Shown here piece by piece: positions 7,310 to 16,561 of a stretch of DNA of 39,394 bases. The notes under the pieces were generated by a model, which worked only from the letters and a program-made list of their open reading frames with translations, had not been told where the DNA came from and searched no databases. Each line of letters starts with the position of its first letter. Position 1 is the stretch's first letter. This DNA comes from Bradyrhizobium sp. (GTDB lineage: Bacteria; Pseudomonadota; Alphaproteobacteria; Rhizobiales; Xanthobacteraceae): assembly GCA_030681365.1 (NCBI GenBank), contig JAUXWH010000315.1, forward strand, positions 1-39,394. Reading direction: 5' to 3'. The position numbers were made by a program, and so were the translations under genes.

Positions 7310-10045
7310 TCAGGCCATCTCTGCGACAGCCTCCCGGCCGCAACCAAGCATCCCGCGAATTTCAGCCGCGGGGCGCGCCGCGCTGAACAGGTAGCCCTGC
7401 ATCTGCGTGCATCCGAGCGACTGCACGACCTCGCGCTGCTGCTCGGTCTCGACCCCTTCCGCGGTCGTTATCATGTCACGGTCGGCGGCGATGCTCACCA
7501 CGGCCTTGATGATCGAAGCCGAACCCGTGCCGCGCGTCAGCTCCTTGACGAAGCTGCGGTCGATCTTGATCTTGTCGAACGGAAACCGCTGCAGGTAGCT
7601 CAGCGACGAATAACCCGTCCCGAAATCGTCCAGCGCGATGTGAACCCCGAGCGCGCGAAGCTGGTTGAGCGCCACCAGGGCGGCGTCGTCATCGGCGATC
7701 AGCACTGCCTCGGTGACCTCGAGTTCCAGCCGACGCGGGTCGAGACCGGTATCGGCGAGCGCGGTGGCGACCTTCAGGGACAGCGTCGGCGACCTGAACT
7801 GGATGGGAGACACGTTGACGGCAACGCGGATATGGGCGGGCCACGCCGCCGCTTCGGCGCATGCGGTTCGCAGCACCCACTGCCCGATCTCCTCGATCAG
7901 GCCGGTTTCCTCGGCCACCGGAATGAAATCGGCCGGCGAGACCATGCCGCGCACCGGATGCCGCCACCGCAGCAACGCCTCGCATCCGGTGATCCCGTTG
8001 CTGCGCAGATCGACGATCGGCTGGTAATGGATCTCAAAGCCGCCTGTGGCGATCGCAATCCGCAGATCCCGCTCAAGTTCGCGGCGCAGGTTGGCCTGCG
8101 CTTCCATCGCCGGCTCGAAGAAGCGGTGGGTCCGGCGGCCGGCTGCCTTGGCGGCATACATCGCCAGATCGGCGCTCTTGAGCAGGCCGAACAGGTCGGT
8201 ACCGTGACGCGGCGCGATCGCGACTCCGATGCTGGCGTCACCGCCGAGACTGTGGCCGAGGCAGTCGAACGGCGTTCGCAGCGCCCGATAGACCTTCACG
8301 ATCAGCGCCTCGACATCGTCGTCGCAGACGACGTCGCGTTGCAGGATGGCGAACTCGTCGCCGCCGAGACGTGCCACGAAGTCGCTCGGACCGACGGCTT
8401 CGAGCAGGCGCCCCGATACGCCCCTCAGGAACTCGTCGCCGATCAGATGGCCCAGCGAGTCGTTGATGCGCTTGAACTCGTCGATGTCGATATAGAGGAT
8501 GGCGAATTGCACGTCGGCGGTCTGCAGCAGCAGCCCTTCCGCATGCCGCTGGAACAGCGTCCGGTTCGGCAGGTTGGTCAGGGCGTCATAATGGGCGAGA
8601 TGCTCGATCTTGGCCGCGACACGCCGCCGCTCGGTGACGTCCTCCATCGTGGTGGCCCAGCCGCCGTCCGGCGACCGCTTGTAGATCAGCCGGATCATGC
8701 GGCCATCGGGGACCGAAATGACGGTGTCGTTGATCAGGTCGTCCTTCGGATCGAGAAATCTCGCGCAATAGGCGTCGACGTCGCCGACGAACGAACCCAA
8801 CTCCTGGCGATGACGGATCAGGTCGCGGAGATGGCAGCCGGGCTTGGCGACCTCCGGCGACATGCCGAACATGTCGATGTAGCGCTGGTTGCAGATGACG
8901 AGGCGGCCCGAGGCATCGAACAGGACCAGTCCCTGGGTCATGTTGTTGATGGCGGTGTCGAGATGCTGACTCTTCTCGCCGAGCAGCCGCTGCGCGGCGG
9001 CGTGCTGGCGCTTCAATTGGCGAACGATCAGATAAATCGTGGCGATCACGACGATGACAGCGAGAAGGGCCGCAAAAAACTGCAACTTGGCCTGCCCTCG
9101 CCAATCGGCCAGCGCCGACGACACGTTGGTCGAGGCGACGATCAGGATCGGAAAATTCGCCAGGGCCCGGATGGAGCCGAGCCTTGGCTCGCTCCCGGCC
9201 GAGTGCCTGAACAGCCCGGAAGCATTGCCGTTCATGGCCAGCGCCTGCTGGAACGCCCGCGACTTGCTGACGTTCTTGCCGATCGGACTGTCGTGGTACG
9301 GATAGCGGGCGATCACGGTGCCGTCGCGGTGAACCATCGAGATCGTGGTATCGCGGTTCAGCGCCAGGGAAGCGACGAAATCCAGGAAATGCGCGGGTTC
9401 GACGCCCCGGCTGGCAAAGCCGATCAGTTCGCCGTTACGGCCGGTGATCTTGCGCGCGAAGATCGTCGTCCAGCGTTTCGTTACCTTGCTGACGGCCGGC
9501 TCGACGATCACATCGGGAGTGGGCTCGCCGGAGGTAAACTCGCGGAAATAGCGCCGGTCCGCAATGCTCACGTCTGCCACCGGCCACATCTCGGACGTGT
9601 TGATCAGCTGGCCCTTGACGTTGAACAGGTTCAGGCCGCCGACATGCGGAAATGGCGCGAGCTTGGTGCGCAGCATCTCATGGGCTGACAGCGTCGACAT
9701 CTGCCGTTCGAAACCTTCGGCGGAGTCCACCCTGCCCGCCTGCACATGCGCGACGACGTCGTTGTGAACATGCTGGAGATCGGCGAGTTGCTGGTCGAAA
9801 TGACGGGACAGCAGCAGCGCGCTGTTGGTTAGTTCCCGCTCGGCGACTTCGAGGGCGCGCTCCCGGAACTGGAGGGCGAGATAGCCGGTGCCCAGCGCAA
9901 TCGCGATGACGAGCGCAGCGCCGCACAGGATGAGCCACTGAATGGCGCCCATTCTTCCACGAAAGGCGCTTCCGCCAAGACCCGGACCGCGATGTGACGG
10001 CCCTTCGCTCCCCGATTTGGCGCTATCCGATGAGACACCCGACAT
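7310..10045 (-). CDS. Membrane sensor with Cache-like, PAS, GGDEF and EAL domains
   Basis: A 911-residue c-di-GMP enzyme. A membrane helix (about 36-59), a roughly 260-residue periplasmic sensor of Cache type and a second helix (322-341) are followed by PAS (355-475), GGDEF (480-645) and EAL (650-900) domains. The GGDEF motif is intact (RLGGDEF, 561-565), but the RxxD inhibitory site is missing (GPSD at that place). The EAL site looks complete: EALLRW (689-), NVSPIQ, ELEVTE, DDFGTGYSS, KIDRSFV and AEGVET. It could therefore both make and break c-di-GMP; net phosphodiesterase activity with a regulatory GGDEF domain is common in this architecture. Start ATG 10045 has GGGGAG upstream; the GTG at 10060 is part of that ribosome-binding region. 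It is transcribed alone. Confidence 0.93.
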   Translation of the reverse strand: MSGVSSDSAKSGSEGPSHRGPGLGGSAFRGRMGAIQWLILCGAALVIAIALGTGYLALQFRERALEVAERELTNSALLLSRHFDQQLADLQHVHNDVVAHVQAGRVDSAEGFERQMSTLSAHEMLRTKLAPFPHVGGLNLFNVKGQLINTSEMWPVADVSIADRRYFREFTSGEPTPDVIVEPAVSKVTKRWTTIFARKITGRNGELIGFASRGVEPAHFLDFVASLALNRDTTISMVHRDGTVIARYPYHDSPIGKNVSKSRAFQQALAMNGNASGLFRHSAGSEPRLGSIRALANFPILIVASTNVSSALADWRGQAKLQFFAALLAVIVVIATIYLIVRQLKRQHAAAQRLLGEKSQHLDTAINNMTQGLVLFDASGRLVICNQRYIDMFGMSPEVAKPGCHLRDLIRHRQELGSFVGDVDAYCARFLDPKDDLINDTVISVPDGRMIRLIYKRSPDGGWATTMEDVTERRRVAAKIEHLAHYDALTNLPNRTLFQRHAEGLLLQTADVQFAILYIDIDEFKRINDSLGHLIGDEFLRGVSGRLLEAVGPSDFVARLGGDEFAILQRDVVCDDDVEALIVKVYRALRTPFDCLGHSLGGDASIGVAIAPRHGTDLFGLLKSADLAMYAAKAAGRRTHRFFEPAMEAQANLRRELERDLRIAIATGGFEIHYQPIVDLRSNGITGCEALLRWRHPVRGMVSPADFIPVAEETGLIEEIGQWVLRTACAEAAAWPAHIRVAVNVSPIQFRSPTLSLKVATALADTGLDPRRLELEVTEAVLIADDDAALVALNQLRALGVHIALDDFGTGYSSLSYLQRFPFDKIKIDRSFVKELTRGTGSASIIKAVVSIAADRDMITTAEGVETEQQREVVQSLGCTQMQGYLFSAARPAAEIRGMLGCGREAVAEMA

Positions 10046-10173
10046 TTTCGTTCTCCCCACACCGGAAGTTGTAAGGGAACCGGTACCAAGAGGCCGTTAG
10101 GAAAATCAGTTATCGGGAGGTTAAGACGGTGCCGAATGGCGCCATGAGCCCAGCTGCTGACACACCCACAATT

Positions 10174-10275
10174 GTCATCACCCGCGAAGACAGGTGATCC
10201 AGTATTCCAGAGACAGCAGTGATAGAATCGATCGGCCGCGGCGTATTGGATCCCCCGCTTTCGCGGAGGATGACG
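10174..10275. repeat. Palindromic intergenic repeat, family B (diverged copy)
   Basis: Begins GTCATCACCCGCGAAGAC and ends TTTCGCGGAGGATGACG; the inner part contains CCAGTATTCCAGAGAC and CCGCGGCGTATTGG. It aligns along its whole length with the copy at 38736-38833, which has cleaner arms. It lies between the GGDEF-EAL gene and the 3' end of the next minus-strand gene. Confidence 0.8.
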
Positions 10276-10332
10276 CGTTGTCGTGAGGTAACCGCCGATG
10301 CCAGCAAAAGCTGCCGCAACGGCACTCGCCGC

Positions 10333-10914
10333 TCACATCCCGATGTCGAACACGTTCGGCAGTTGCACCAGCGGCAGCGTGGCGGCGCCGACGATGGTGG
10401 CGACCATTCTCATCAGGGTACGGTTGCTGCGACGCCTGCCGCGCATCTGGCTGGCGAGCCACTGCAGCACGGCGATGTCGACGCCGATCGCCTGGGTCGG
10501 CGCCCAGCTTTCGATCGCGGTGTCCGGCGACAGCGCGACGGTGCGCGGCGGCACCGGCAGGCCGGACGCGGACGCGGCATGGTGCACGACCGCCTTGGCC
10601 AGCAAATCGTCGAACACGCCACCGTCGCTGCGTTCGGCGGCGGCATCGTTGATCTCGAACAGCGCTTCGGCTTCGGCGCGGCTGACCGGCTGATGCTCGA
10701 CGGCGGTCGCGGTCAGGATGCGCGCGCACCAAGCGGCGTCATCGGCATCCAGCGCGCGGGAAAAATGGACACGGCCCCGGGTGGTGGGGCCCTCGCCGGT
10801 GATCACGCCATCGCGCACGACCGTGAGGGCAACGGCGGCGCTATCGCGGCAGGAAATCCTCGACGGCTCGAAGGGGGCGGCAGGGTCGGCAAGCATTCCG
10901 GCAGAGGCAGACAT
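10333..10914 (-). CDS. Conserved hypothetical protein (about 193 aa)
   Basis: I do not recognise a family. The first 140 residues are soluble and acidic (DADDAAWCARILTATAVEH, AEALFEINDAAAERSDGG), followed by a basic patch (QMRGRRRSNRTLMR) and a short hydrophobic tail (MVATIVGAATLPLVQLP) that could anchor it in a membrane or bury in its core. The ATG at 10914 has GAGAAG at correct spacing and is preferred over 10929. Codon use is like that of its neighbours and the frame is uninterrupted, so a real gene is likely. No operon partner: a repeat lies downstream and an intergenic region upstream. Confidence 0.7.
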   Translation of the reverse strand: MSASAGMLADPAAPFEPSRISCRDSAAVALTVVRDGVITGEGPTTRGRVHFSRALDADDAAWCARILTATAVEHQPVSRAEAEALFEINDAAAERSDGGVFDDLLAKAVVHHAASASGLPVPPRTVALSPDTAIESWAPTQAIGVDIAVLQWLASQMRGRRRSNRTLMRMVATIVGAATLPLVQLPNVFDIGM

Positions 10915-11123
10915 TGGTACACTTCTCATTTTCTTGTTCTAGGCAGCATTTTCACGCTGGCGTAAACGAGCGGTTAACGAATCAGAACCTGGGTTCCGAG
11001 TTTTTTAGATAGTTGCCGATTAGTCGCTGTGGCCTCCGTCATGGTTCGCAGAATTGTCGCCCCGGCCCAAACGTGGTGGGCGCGATAAGCGGCAATATCG
11101 GGGCGGTCCGGAGGGAAGCAGCC

Positions 11124-11252
11124 ATGATGGTCCTTTTTCGCGGCACGGGCGCGGATCGCAAGAAGATGCTACGAGTTCCGGCCTGCGGAGAAGGAACTCC
11201 CCTTTGCCGTATGACGGTTCACTTAAGGCCCGCCGCCCGCTATGGTGGCTAG
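11124..11252 (+). CDS. Possible 42-residue leader or small ORF upstream of peroxiredoxin
   Basis: The region 10915-11292 holds no recognised gene. This frame starts ATGATG after GGAGGGAAGCAGCC, a strong ribosome-binding sequence, and ends 40 bp before the peroxiredoxin start. The product is basic, with two cysteines (PACGEGTPLC), and resembles no family I know. It could be an expressed small protein, a leader, or chance. The rest of the gap shows no clear promoter or repeat. Confidence 0.25.
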   Translation: MMVLFRGTGADRKKMLRVPACGEGTPLCRMTVHLRPAARYGG

Positions 11253-11292
11253 AACGAATTCACCTGTAACTTGAATAACATGAGGTCGAAAA

Positions 11293-11952
11293 ATGGCTCT
11301 CCAGATTGGCGCTCTCGCCCCGGACTTCGAGGCTGAAACCACCGAGGGAAAAATCAAATTCCATGACTGGATCGGCTCTGGCTGGGCGCTCCTGTTCTCG
11401 CACCCGAAGGATTTCACCCCGGACTGCACCACCGAACTCGGCGCCCTGGCGAAACTGAAGCCGGAATTCGACAAGCGCGGCGTCAAGCTGATGGGGCTCA
11501 GCGTCGATCCCGTCGACAATCACGCGAAATGGTCCGAGGACATCCGGGAAACCCAGGGCGCCGCGCCGAATTATCCGATGATCGGCGACACCGACTTCAA
11601 CGTCTCGAAGCTCTACGACATGTTGCCGGCCGCGACCTCGGGCGATCCCGCGACGCGCACCGCGGCCGACAACCAGACGGTCCGCAACGTCTTCGTGATC
11701 GGGCCGGACAAGAAGATCAAACTGGTGCTGGTCTATCCGATGACGACCGGGCGCAATTTCCAGGAGATCCTGCGCGTGATCGATTCTCTGCAGATGACCG
11801 CCAAGCATCGCGTCGCGACGCCGGCCGACTGGAAACAGGGCGACGACGTGATCATCGCGGGCTCCGTCACCGACGACGAAGCCAGGACGATCTACCCGCA
11901 GGGCTGGAAATCGCCAAAGCCGTATCTCCGGATCGTGCCGCAGCCGAAATAG
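11293..11952 (+). CDS. 1-Cys peroxiredoxin (Prx6 type)
   Basis: A 219-residue cytoplasmic thiol peroxidase that reduces hydrogen peroxide and organic peroxides. The thioredoxin-fold core contains SHPKDFTPDCTTELG with the peroxidatic Cys45 and the conserved Pro and Thr of the PxxxTxxC site; the usual FTPVC reads FTPDC here. Arg of the active site lies in the VRNVFVIGPD strand. The long C-terminal region (TPADWKQGDDVIIAGSVTDDEA and YLRIVPQP) is typical of the Prx6 branch, and no resolving cysteine is visible. GAGGTCG precedes the ATG. It forms a single-gene unit ending at a strong terminator. Confidence 0.95.
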   Translation: MALQIGALAPDFEAETTEGKIKFHDWIGSGWALLFSHPKDFTPDCTTELGALAKLKPEFDKRGVKLMGLSVDPVDNHAKWSEDIRETQGAAPNYPMIGDTDFNVSKLYDMLPAATSGDPATRTAADNQTVRNVFVIGPDKKIKLVLVYPMTTGRNFQEILRVIDSLQMTAKHRVATPADWKQGDDVIIAGSVTDDEARTIYPQGWKSPKPYLRIVPQPK

Positions 11953-11973
11953 CCGGCGACGGACTCGCCGGAC

Positions 11974-12007
11974 AAAGGGGGATGCATCGTGCGTCCCCTT
12001 TTGTTTT
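11974..12007 (+). terminator. Rho-independent terminator after peroxiredoxin
   Basis: A 13-bp stem pairs 11974-11986 (AAAGGGGGATGCA) with 11990-12002 (TGCGTCCCCTTTT) through two G-T wobbles and a three-base loop, followed by TTGTTTT. It sits 21 bp after the peroxiredoxin stop codon and separates that gene from the cyclase. Confidence 0.88.
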
Positions 12008-12041
12008 GGCGGGGCGGCGCTGATGAACGGAAATCGCCTCC

Positions 12042-13613
12042 ATGAAAAACAAGAATCCCGCTGCCACGCGCTCATCGGTGCTGACCGGGTTTCTGATCGC
12101 CCTGCTGCTGGCCGCATTGCCGGTCGCGGTGTGGTTCGATCTGACGAATCTCGCCGAAGTCGCGCTGCGGCGGCAGGCGACCGACCTCAACTCCGTCGTC
12201 AGCAGCGTTCGTTCCTATTACGCGTCCAATGTGGTGGGACGCGTCCTGGCCCATCCCGGTGCGACGCAGGTGATCCACAATTACGAGACCGTCCCCGGCG
12301 CCATCCCGATTCCCGCGACGTTGTCGCTGGAACTCGGCAAGGTCATCAGCGAGCAACAGCAGAATATCAGCTACCGTTTCGTATCCGACTTTCCGTTCAG
12401 GAACCGCGCCCCGCATCCGCTCGACGACTTCGAGAAGGTTTCTCTGCAAAGCCTGCGCGAAAACCCGGACCAGAGGCTGGTCGATGCCACCCGATCGATG
12501 TTCAGCGACCGGGTTCGGCTGATCGCGCCGGTCGTCATGGCGCCCGCCTGTGTCAGCTGTCACAACGTCCATCCGGAAAGTCCGAAGCGCGACTGGAAAG
12601 TCGGTGACGTCCGCGGCATTCAGGAAGTCTCGATTACCCAGCCGATCGCCGCGAACATCTTCTCGTTCAAGTATCTGCTGGCCTATTTCGCCCTGGCGGC
12701 AATCAGCGGCGTGTCGTTTCTCGGAATGCAACGCCGCCAGGCCAATCAAATCCGGGGCATGAACCGGGAACTGGAATCGAACAACGACTTTCTCGCCGCG
12801 CTGTCGCTGAAGATCTCGCGTTATATTCCGCCGCAGATCTACAAGAGCATTTTCAGCGGCGAAAAGGACGTCACCATCCACACCGAGCGAAAGAAACTGA
12901 CGATCTTTTTTTCGGACATCCAGAATTTCACCGCCACCACCGAGCGGCTGCAACCCGAACAGATTACGCAGCTGCTCAACGAGTATTTCACCGAGATGTC
13001 CGCGATCGCCCACGAATATGGCGGCACCATCGACAAGTTCATCGGCGATGCGATGCTGATCTTCTTCGGCGATCCCGAAACCAGGGGCGACAGGGCCGAT
13101 GCCCAGGCATGCCTGCGGATGGCGTGGAGCATGCAGCGCCGCCTGCTCGAACTCAACGCCAAGTGGCGCGCCGCGGGGATCGAACATCCGTTCAAGTCGC
13201 GGATGGGCATCAATTCCGGCTATTGCAACGTCGGCAATTTCGGCAGCTCGGACCGGATGGACTATACGATCATCGGCGCCGAGGCCAATCTGGCGGCCCG
13301 GCTGCAGTCGATCGCCGAGCCGGGCGGCATCGTCGTCAGCTACGAAACCTTCGCCCTCGCCAGCGACGTCATCAAGGCACATCCGCTGGAGCCGATCACG
13401 ATGAAGGGCATCAGCCGCGAGGTCGTTCCCTATTCGGTCGATAGCGTGCTCGATGCCGAGGCGAGGGGCGATGTCGTCGTCGAGCGGATGCCGGGGCTGG
13501 AATTCTACCTCGATCCTTCGATCGTCGACGCCCAGGGTGCCGATCGCATTCGCTCGGTCCTGGGCGATGCGTTAGCCAGGCTCGACCGGCGGCAGCCGAA
13601 ACCGGCGCAATAG
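12042..13613 (+). CDS. Class III adenylate cyclase with periplasmic c-type heme (DUF3365/Tll0287-like) domain
   Basis: A 523-residue membrane enzyme. Helix 1 (about 13-33) and helix 2 (about 209-228) bound a periplasmic domain of the DUF3365/Tll0287 type, with SSVRSYYASNVVGRVL, an RFVSDFPFRNRAP strand and CVSCH (170-174), a covalent heme c attachment motif. A coiled stretch then leads to the cyclase domain (about 285-465): metal-binding D292 (FFSDIQNFT) and D336 (KFIGDAMLIFFGDP), substrate Lys K332, DYTIIG with the Thr of the adenine pocket, and EANLAARL with the transition-state Asn and Arg. All catalytic positions are present, so it should make cAMP. Heme redox state or ligand binding is the likely input. 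The ribosome-binding site is weak. Confidence 0.9.
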   Translation: MKNKNPAATRSSVLTGFLIALLLAALPVAVWFDLTNLAEVALRRQATDLNSVVSSVRSYYASNVVGRVLAHPGATQVIHNYETVPGAIPIPATLSLELGKVISEQQQNISYRFVSDFPFRNRAPHPLDDFEKVSLQSLRENPDQRLVDATRSMFSDRVRLIAPVVMAPACVSCHNVHPESPKRDWKVGDVRGIQEVSITQPIAANIFSFKYLLAYFALAAISGVSFLGMQRRQANQIRGMNRELESNNDFLAALSLKISRYIPPQIYKSIFSGEKDVTIHTERKKLTIFFSDIQNFTATTERLQPEQITQLLNEYFTEMSAIAHEYGGTIDKFIGDAMLIFFGDPETRGDRADAQACLRMAWSMQRRLLELNAKWRAAGIEHPFKSRMGINSGYCNVGNFGSSDRMDYTIIGAEANLAARLQSIAEPGGIVVSYETFALASDVIKAHPLEPITMKGISREVVPYSVDSVLDAEARGDVVVERMPGLEFYLDPSIVDAQGADRIRSVLGDALARLDRRQPKPAQ

Positions 13614-13664
13614 GGTGGACCTCGCAATGGACCTTACCGGCGACATCCGCGTTTGACCCGGTCA

Positions 13665-15119
13665 ATGTCCAGCGCGCCCGCTTCCCCCCGCATCGTCTGG
13701 TTTCGCGACGATCTGCGCCTCTCCGACCACCCTGCCCTGCATGCCGCCTCCGGCACCGGCGCGCCGGTGATTTGCCTCTACGTGCTCGGCGAAACCGGCA
13801 ATACGCAACTGCGCCCGCTTGGCGGCGCGGCACGCTGGTGGCTGGCGCAGTCGCTCCGGGCCTTGCAGGCAAGCCTGACCTCGCTCGGCTCAAGGCTGGT
13901 GCTGCGGCGGGGGCCCGCCCCAGAGGTGATTGCGGCGCTGGCGCGGGAGACCGGTGCCGCGGCGGTGTTCTGGAATGAGATTGCGCAGGCGCCGCACCGG
14001 GCCGTCGCCGACCAGGTCGCAGCGAGCCTGCAGGCGATCGGCGTTGCCGGCCACGGTTTTCCCGGCGACCTGCTGGCGGCCCCGCTTTCGATCCGCAACA
14101 AGGACGGACGGGGATTACGGGTATTCACGCCGTTCTGGCGGCGGGTGCAGTCGTTGGGCGATCCGCCGAAGCCATTGCCGGCCCCCACGAGGCTTGCTCC
14201 GGCACCTGACATCGCGAGCGACAGGCTCGAGACATGGCGCCTCGAACCCTCGCATCCCGACTGGGCCGTCGGCCTGCGCGAGAGCTGGAAACCGGGCGAA
14301 TGTTCGGCGCAGGCCCGGCTCAACGCATTTCTGGAGACCGGCGTGGCCGGTTATTCGATCCAGCGCGACCGGCCCGACCGCGACGGCACGTCGGGACTGT
14401 CGCCGCATTTGCGTTTTGGCGAAATCGGCCCGCGGCAGCTGTGGCATGCCGCGCGCTTTGCTGCGGCGGCGCGGCCTGCCTTGGCCGGCGACATCGACAA
14501 GTTCCTGAGCGAGGTCGGCTGGCGTGAATTCTGCCGGCATTTGCTGTTCGACGTACCGGACCTTGCCGAGCGCAACCTGCAGCCTTCCTTCGACGCATTT
14601 CCCTGGAGGCGTGACGACGGCGCGCTACGCGCTTGGCAGCACGGCCAGACCGGTTATCCCATCGTTGATGCCGGGATGCGCCAGCTCTGGCATAGCGGCA
14701 CCATGCACAACCGGGTGCGGATGGTGGCGGCATCGTTCCTGGTCAAGCACCTCCTGATCGACTGGCGCTGTGGCGAGAAGTGGTTCTGGGACACGCTGGT
14801 CGATGCCGACGCCGGCAGCAATCCCGCCAACTGGCAATGGGTGGCCGGCTCCGGCGCCGATGCCGCGCCCTATTTCCGCGTGTTCAATCCGATCCTGCAG
14901 GGCGAGAAATTCGATCCCGAGGGCGCTTATGTCCGGCGCTGGGTGCCCGAGCTCGGGCAACTGCCGGCGGGCCTGATCCATCAGCCTTGGCGCGCCACGC
15001 CGCTCGAACTCAAGGGTGCCGGCGTGGAACTCGGCACGACCTATCCGCAGCCGATCGTTGATCACAAACGAGGGCGCGCGCGCGCGCTCGAGGCCTATGC
15101 GAAAACCCGTCGTGCTTGA
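13665..15119 (+). CDS. phrB: Deoxyribodipyrimidine photolyase (CPD class I)
   Basis: A 484-residue light-driven repair enzyme for cyclobutane pyrimidine dimers. The N-terminal antenna (Rossmann) domain begins [16 protein letters not shown]. The FAD-binding C-terminal part contains [44 protein letters not shown] with MHNRVRM, and [16 protein letters not shown], with the tryptophans of the electron-transfer chain in their usual surroundings. The frame runs back to a TTG at 13653; the ATG at 13665 is the better start. It lies 51 bp after the cyclase and is co-directional with the following H1-like gene. No SOS box is visible upstream. Confidence 0.95.
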   Translation: MSSAPASPRIVWFRDDLRLSDHPALHAASGTGAPVICLYVLGETGNTQLRPLGGAARWWLAQSLRALQASLTSLGSRLVLRRGPAPEVIAALARETGAAAVFWNEIAQAPHRAVADQVAASLQAIGVAGHGFPGDLLAAPLSIRNKDGRGLRVFTPFWRRVQSLGDPPKPLPAPTRLAPAPDIASDRLETWRLEPSHPDWAVGLRESWKPGECSAQARLNAFLETGVAGYSIQRDRPDRDGTSGLSPHLRFGEIGPRQLWHAARFAAAARPALAGDIDKFLSEVGWREFCRHLLFDVPDLAERNLQPSFDAFPWRRDDGALRAWQHGQTGYPIVDAGMRQLWHSGTMHNRVRMVAASFLVKHLLIDWRCGEKWFWDTLVDADAGSNPANWQWVAGSGADAAPYFRVFNPILQGEKFDPEGAYVRRWVPELGQLPAGLIHQPWRATPLELKGAGVELGTTYPQPIVDHKRGRARALEAYAKTRRA

Positions 15120-15193
15120 GCAGTCGCGGCGCCCGCTTTACTCGTTTGCGAATCCAGCTATCGTTATGGCTTCAACAATACTGGGGGGACGAT

Positions 15194-15508
15194 ATGGACG
15201 ACGATAAACCGATTCTCGATCAAGTGACGGATGCGGCGAGCAGCGCCGCAACGGCTACCGCGGAAGCCGCCAAGACGGTGGTCAGGAAAGTCAAGAAGGC
15301 CGCCAGGAAGGCCACAAAACCCGCCGGGAAAGCGGTGACCAAGGCACCGCCAAAGAAGAAAGCCAAGAAGGCGAAGAAGGCGGGCAAGAAGGCGGCGAAG
15401 AAATCCTCCGCGAAAAAGTCGGCCAAAAAGGCCGTCAAGAAGACCGCAAAGAAAGCCGCCAAGAAAGCCGCGAAGAAGAAAAAGAAGGCCAGGAAGTCGA
15501 AGCGCTGA
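15194..15508 (+). CDS. Histone H1-like Lys/Ala-rich DNA-binding protein
   Basis: A 104-residue protein: a short acidic head (MDDDKPILDQVTDAASSAA) and then about 75 residues made almost entirely of Lys, Ala, Pro and Ser in AAKK/KKAKK-type repeats, ending KKARKSKR. This resembles the C-terminal tail of eukaryotic H1 and bacterial H1-like proteins (Hc1/Hc2, BpH1, AlgP type), which bind and condense DNA. GGGGGG lies 5 bases before the ATG at 15194; the open frame extends to 15116 inside the photolyase end, but that part is not H1-like. It is followed by its own terminator. Lys codons AAG predominate. Confidence 0.85.
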   Translation: MDDDKPILDQVTDAASSAATATAEAAKTVVRKVKKAARKATKPAGKAVTKAPPKKKAKKAKKAGKKAAKKSSAKKSAKKAVKKTAKKAAKKAAKKKKKARKSKR

Positions 15509-15528
15509 TCGCCTCCGGCATCGCGCGC

Positions 15529-15563
15529 AAAGCCCCGGGGTGAAAGCCCAGGGGCTTTGTTTT
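15529..15563 (+). terminator. Rho-independent terminator after H1-like gene
   Basis: AAAGCCCC (15529-15536) pairs with GGGGCTTT (15551-15558), followed by GTTTT. It lies 20 bp after the stop codon. The reverse orientation would serve the minus-strand transporter gene ending at 15584 poorly, so it is assigned to the plus strand. Confidence 0.85.
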
Positions 15564-15583
15564 GAGGCCCCTCCCCGTCAGGC

Positions 15584-16456
15584 TCACGCCCGCCGGTTGA
15601 CCACGAAGACCGCGGCGGCGCAGGCCACCATGCCTGTCATGGCGATGGCATCGAGCCGTTCGTCGAACAGAACATAGGCCATGACGGCCGTTACCGCCGG
15701 CACCAGATAGAACAGGCTCGCCACCGAGGTCGCCGCCTGCCGCCGGATCAGCCAGTACAACAGCCCGATCGACCCGATCGACAGCACCACCGCGAGCCAG
15801 ACCAGCGACAGCACGAACTCCCGGGTCCAGTGCACCACATTGCTCTCGAGCAGCCACGCGGCCGCGCCGAACAGCACCGTGACCGCAACGTACTGCACGA
15901 GATTGCCGGAACGCCAGTCGATGCGGTTGCAATAGCGCCGCTGGTACAGGGTGCCCAGGGTAATGCTGACAAGCGAGACGCCCGAAGCCAGCCAGCCCCA
16001 GCCCGCCTGCCCGCCCATCGGACGGTCGTGCAGGATCAGCACCACACCGGCGAGCCCGAGCAGCAACCCGGTCCATTGCAGCGGCGTGACGCGCTCGCCA
16101 AGCCAGCGGTTCGCCAGGGTCGAGGTCAGGATCGGCTGCAGCCCCGGAATCAGCGCCGAGAGCCCGGCGGGAATGGAAAGCGAAATCGCGACCGCCGTGC
16201 CCCCCAGATAGATTCCGTGCACCAGGATGCCGGCGACGATGCTGTGGCCGACCTCGGCGCGGTTGAGCCATACCGGGCGGGCAATCGCGACAATGATCGC
16301 CATCAGCGCGACCACCAGCGCCATCCGGATCGCAAGGTAGGTCAGCGGTTCGGAATTATGCAGGCCGTATTTGGTGGCGATAAAACCGGTGCTCCAGAGA
16401 AGGACAAAAATCGCCGGCGCCGCGCGCGCGGCCATATTTTCCAAGTCCCTGTTCAT
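15584..16456 (-). CDS. DMT/EamA-family membrane transporter
   Basis: About 290 residues with ten predicted membrane helices in two EamA repeats: APAIFVLLWSTGFIATKYGL at the first, with AIRMALVVALMAIIVAI, GLLLGLAGVVLIL, VAVTVLFGAAAWLL and the C-terminal FYLVPAVTAVMAYVLFDERLD. The last is the conserved signature before the final helices. It is a drug/metabolite exporter of unknown substrate. Start candidates are ATG 16480, 16456 and 16435; none has a strong ribosome-binding site, and 16456 is a compromise. It diverges from the formaldehyde dehydrogenase gene across about 105 bp. Confidence 0.88.
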   Translation of the reverse strand: MNRDLENMAARAAPAIFVLLWSTGFIATKYGLHNSEPLTYLAIRMALVVALMAIIVAIARPVWLNRAEVGHSIVAGILVHGIYLGGTAVAISLSIPAGLSALIPGLQPILTSTLANRWLGERVTPLQWTGLLLGLAGVVLILHDRPMGGQAGWGWLASGVSLVSITLGTLYQRRYCNRIDWRSGNLVQYVAVTVLFGAAAWLLESNVVHWTREFVLSLVWLAVVLSIGSIGLLYWLIRRQAATSVASLFYLVPAVTAVMAYVLFDERLDAIAMTGMVACAAAVFVVNRRA

Positions 16457-16561
16457 TTGCAGGCCTGATTGCCTGAACATATGCTATCCGGCAATCGTAA
16501 ATCCCCGCGTGCCCGCTCGCCGGGAAACGCAGATCGAAGAGATGAAGAGATAGGGAATACC

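Noticed and set aside
7160..9688. 842-codon open frame on the plus strand opposite the GGDEF-EAL gene
   Set aside because: The minus strand encodes intact GGDEF and EAL domains over the same bases; the plus-strand product is Arg/Asp/Gly/His-rich mirror sequence with no domain.
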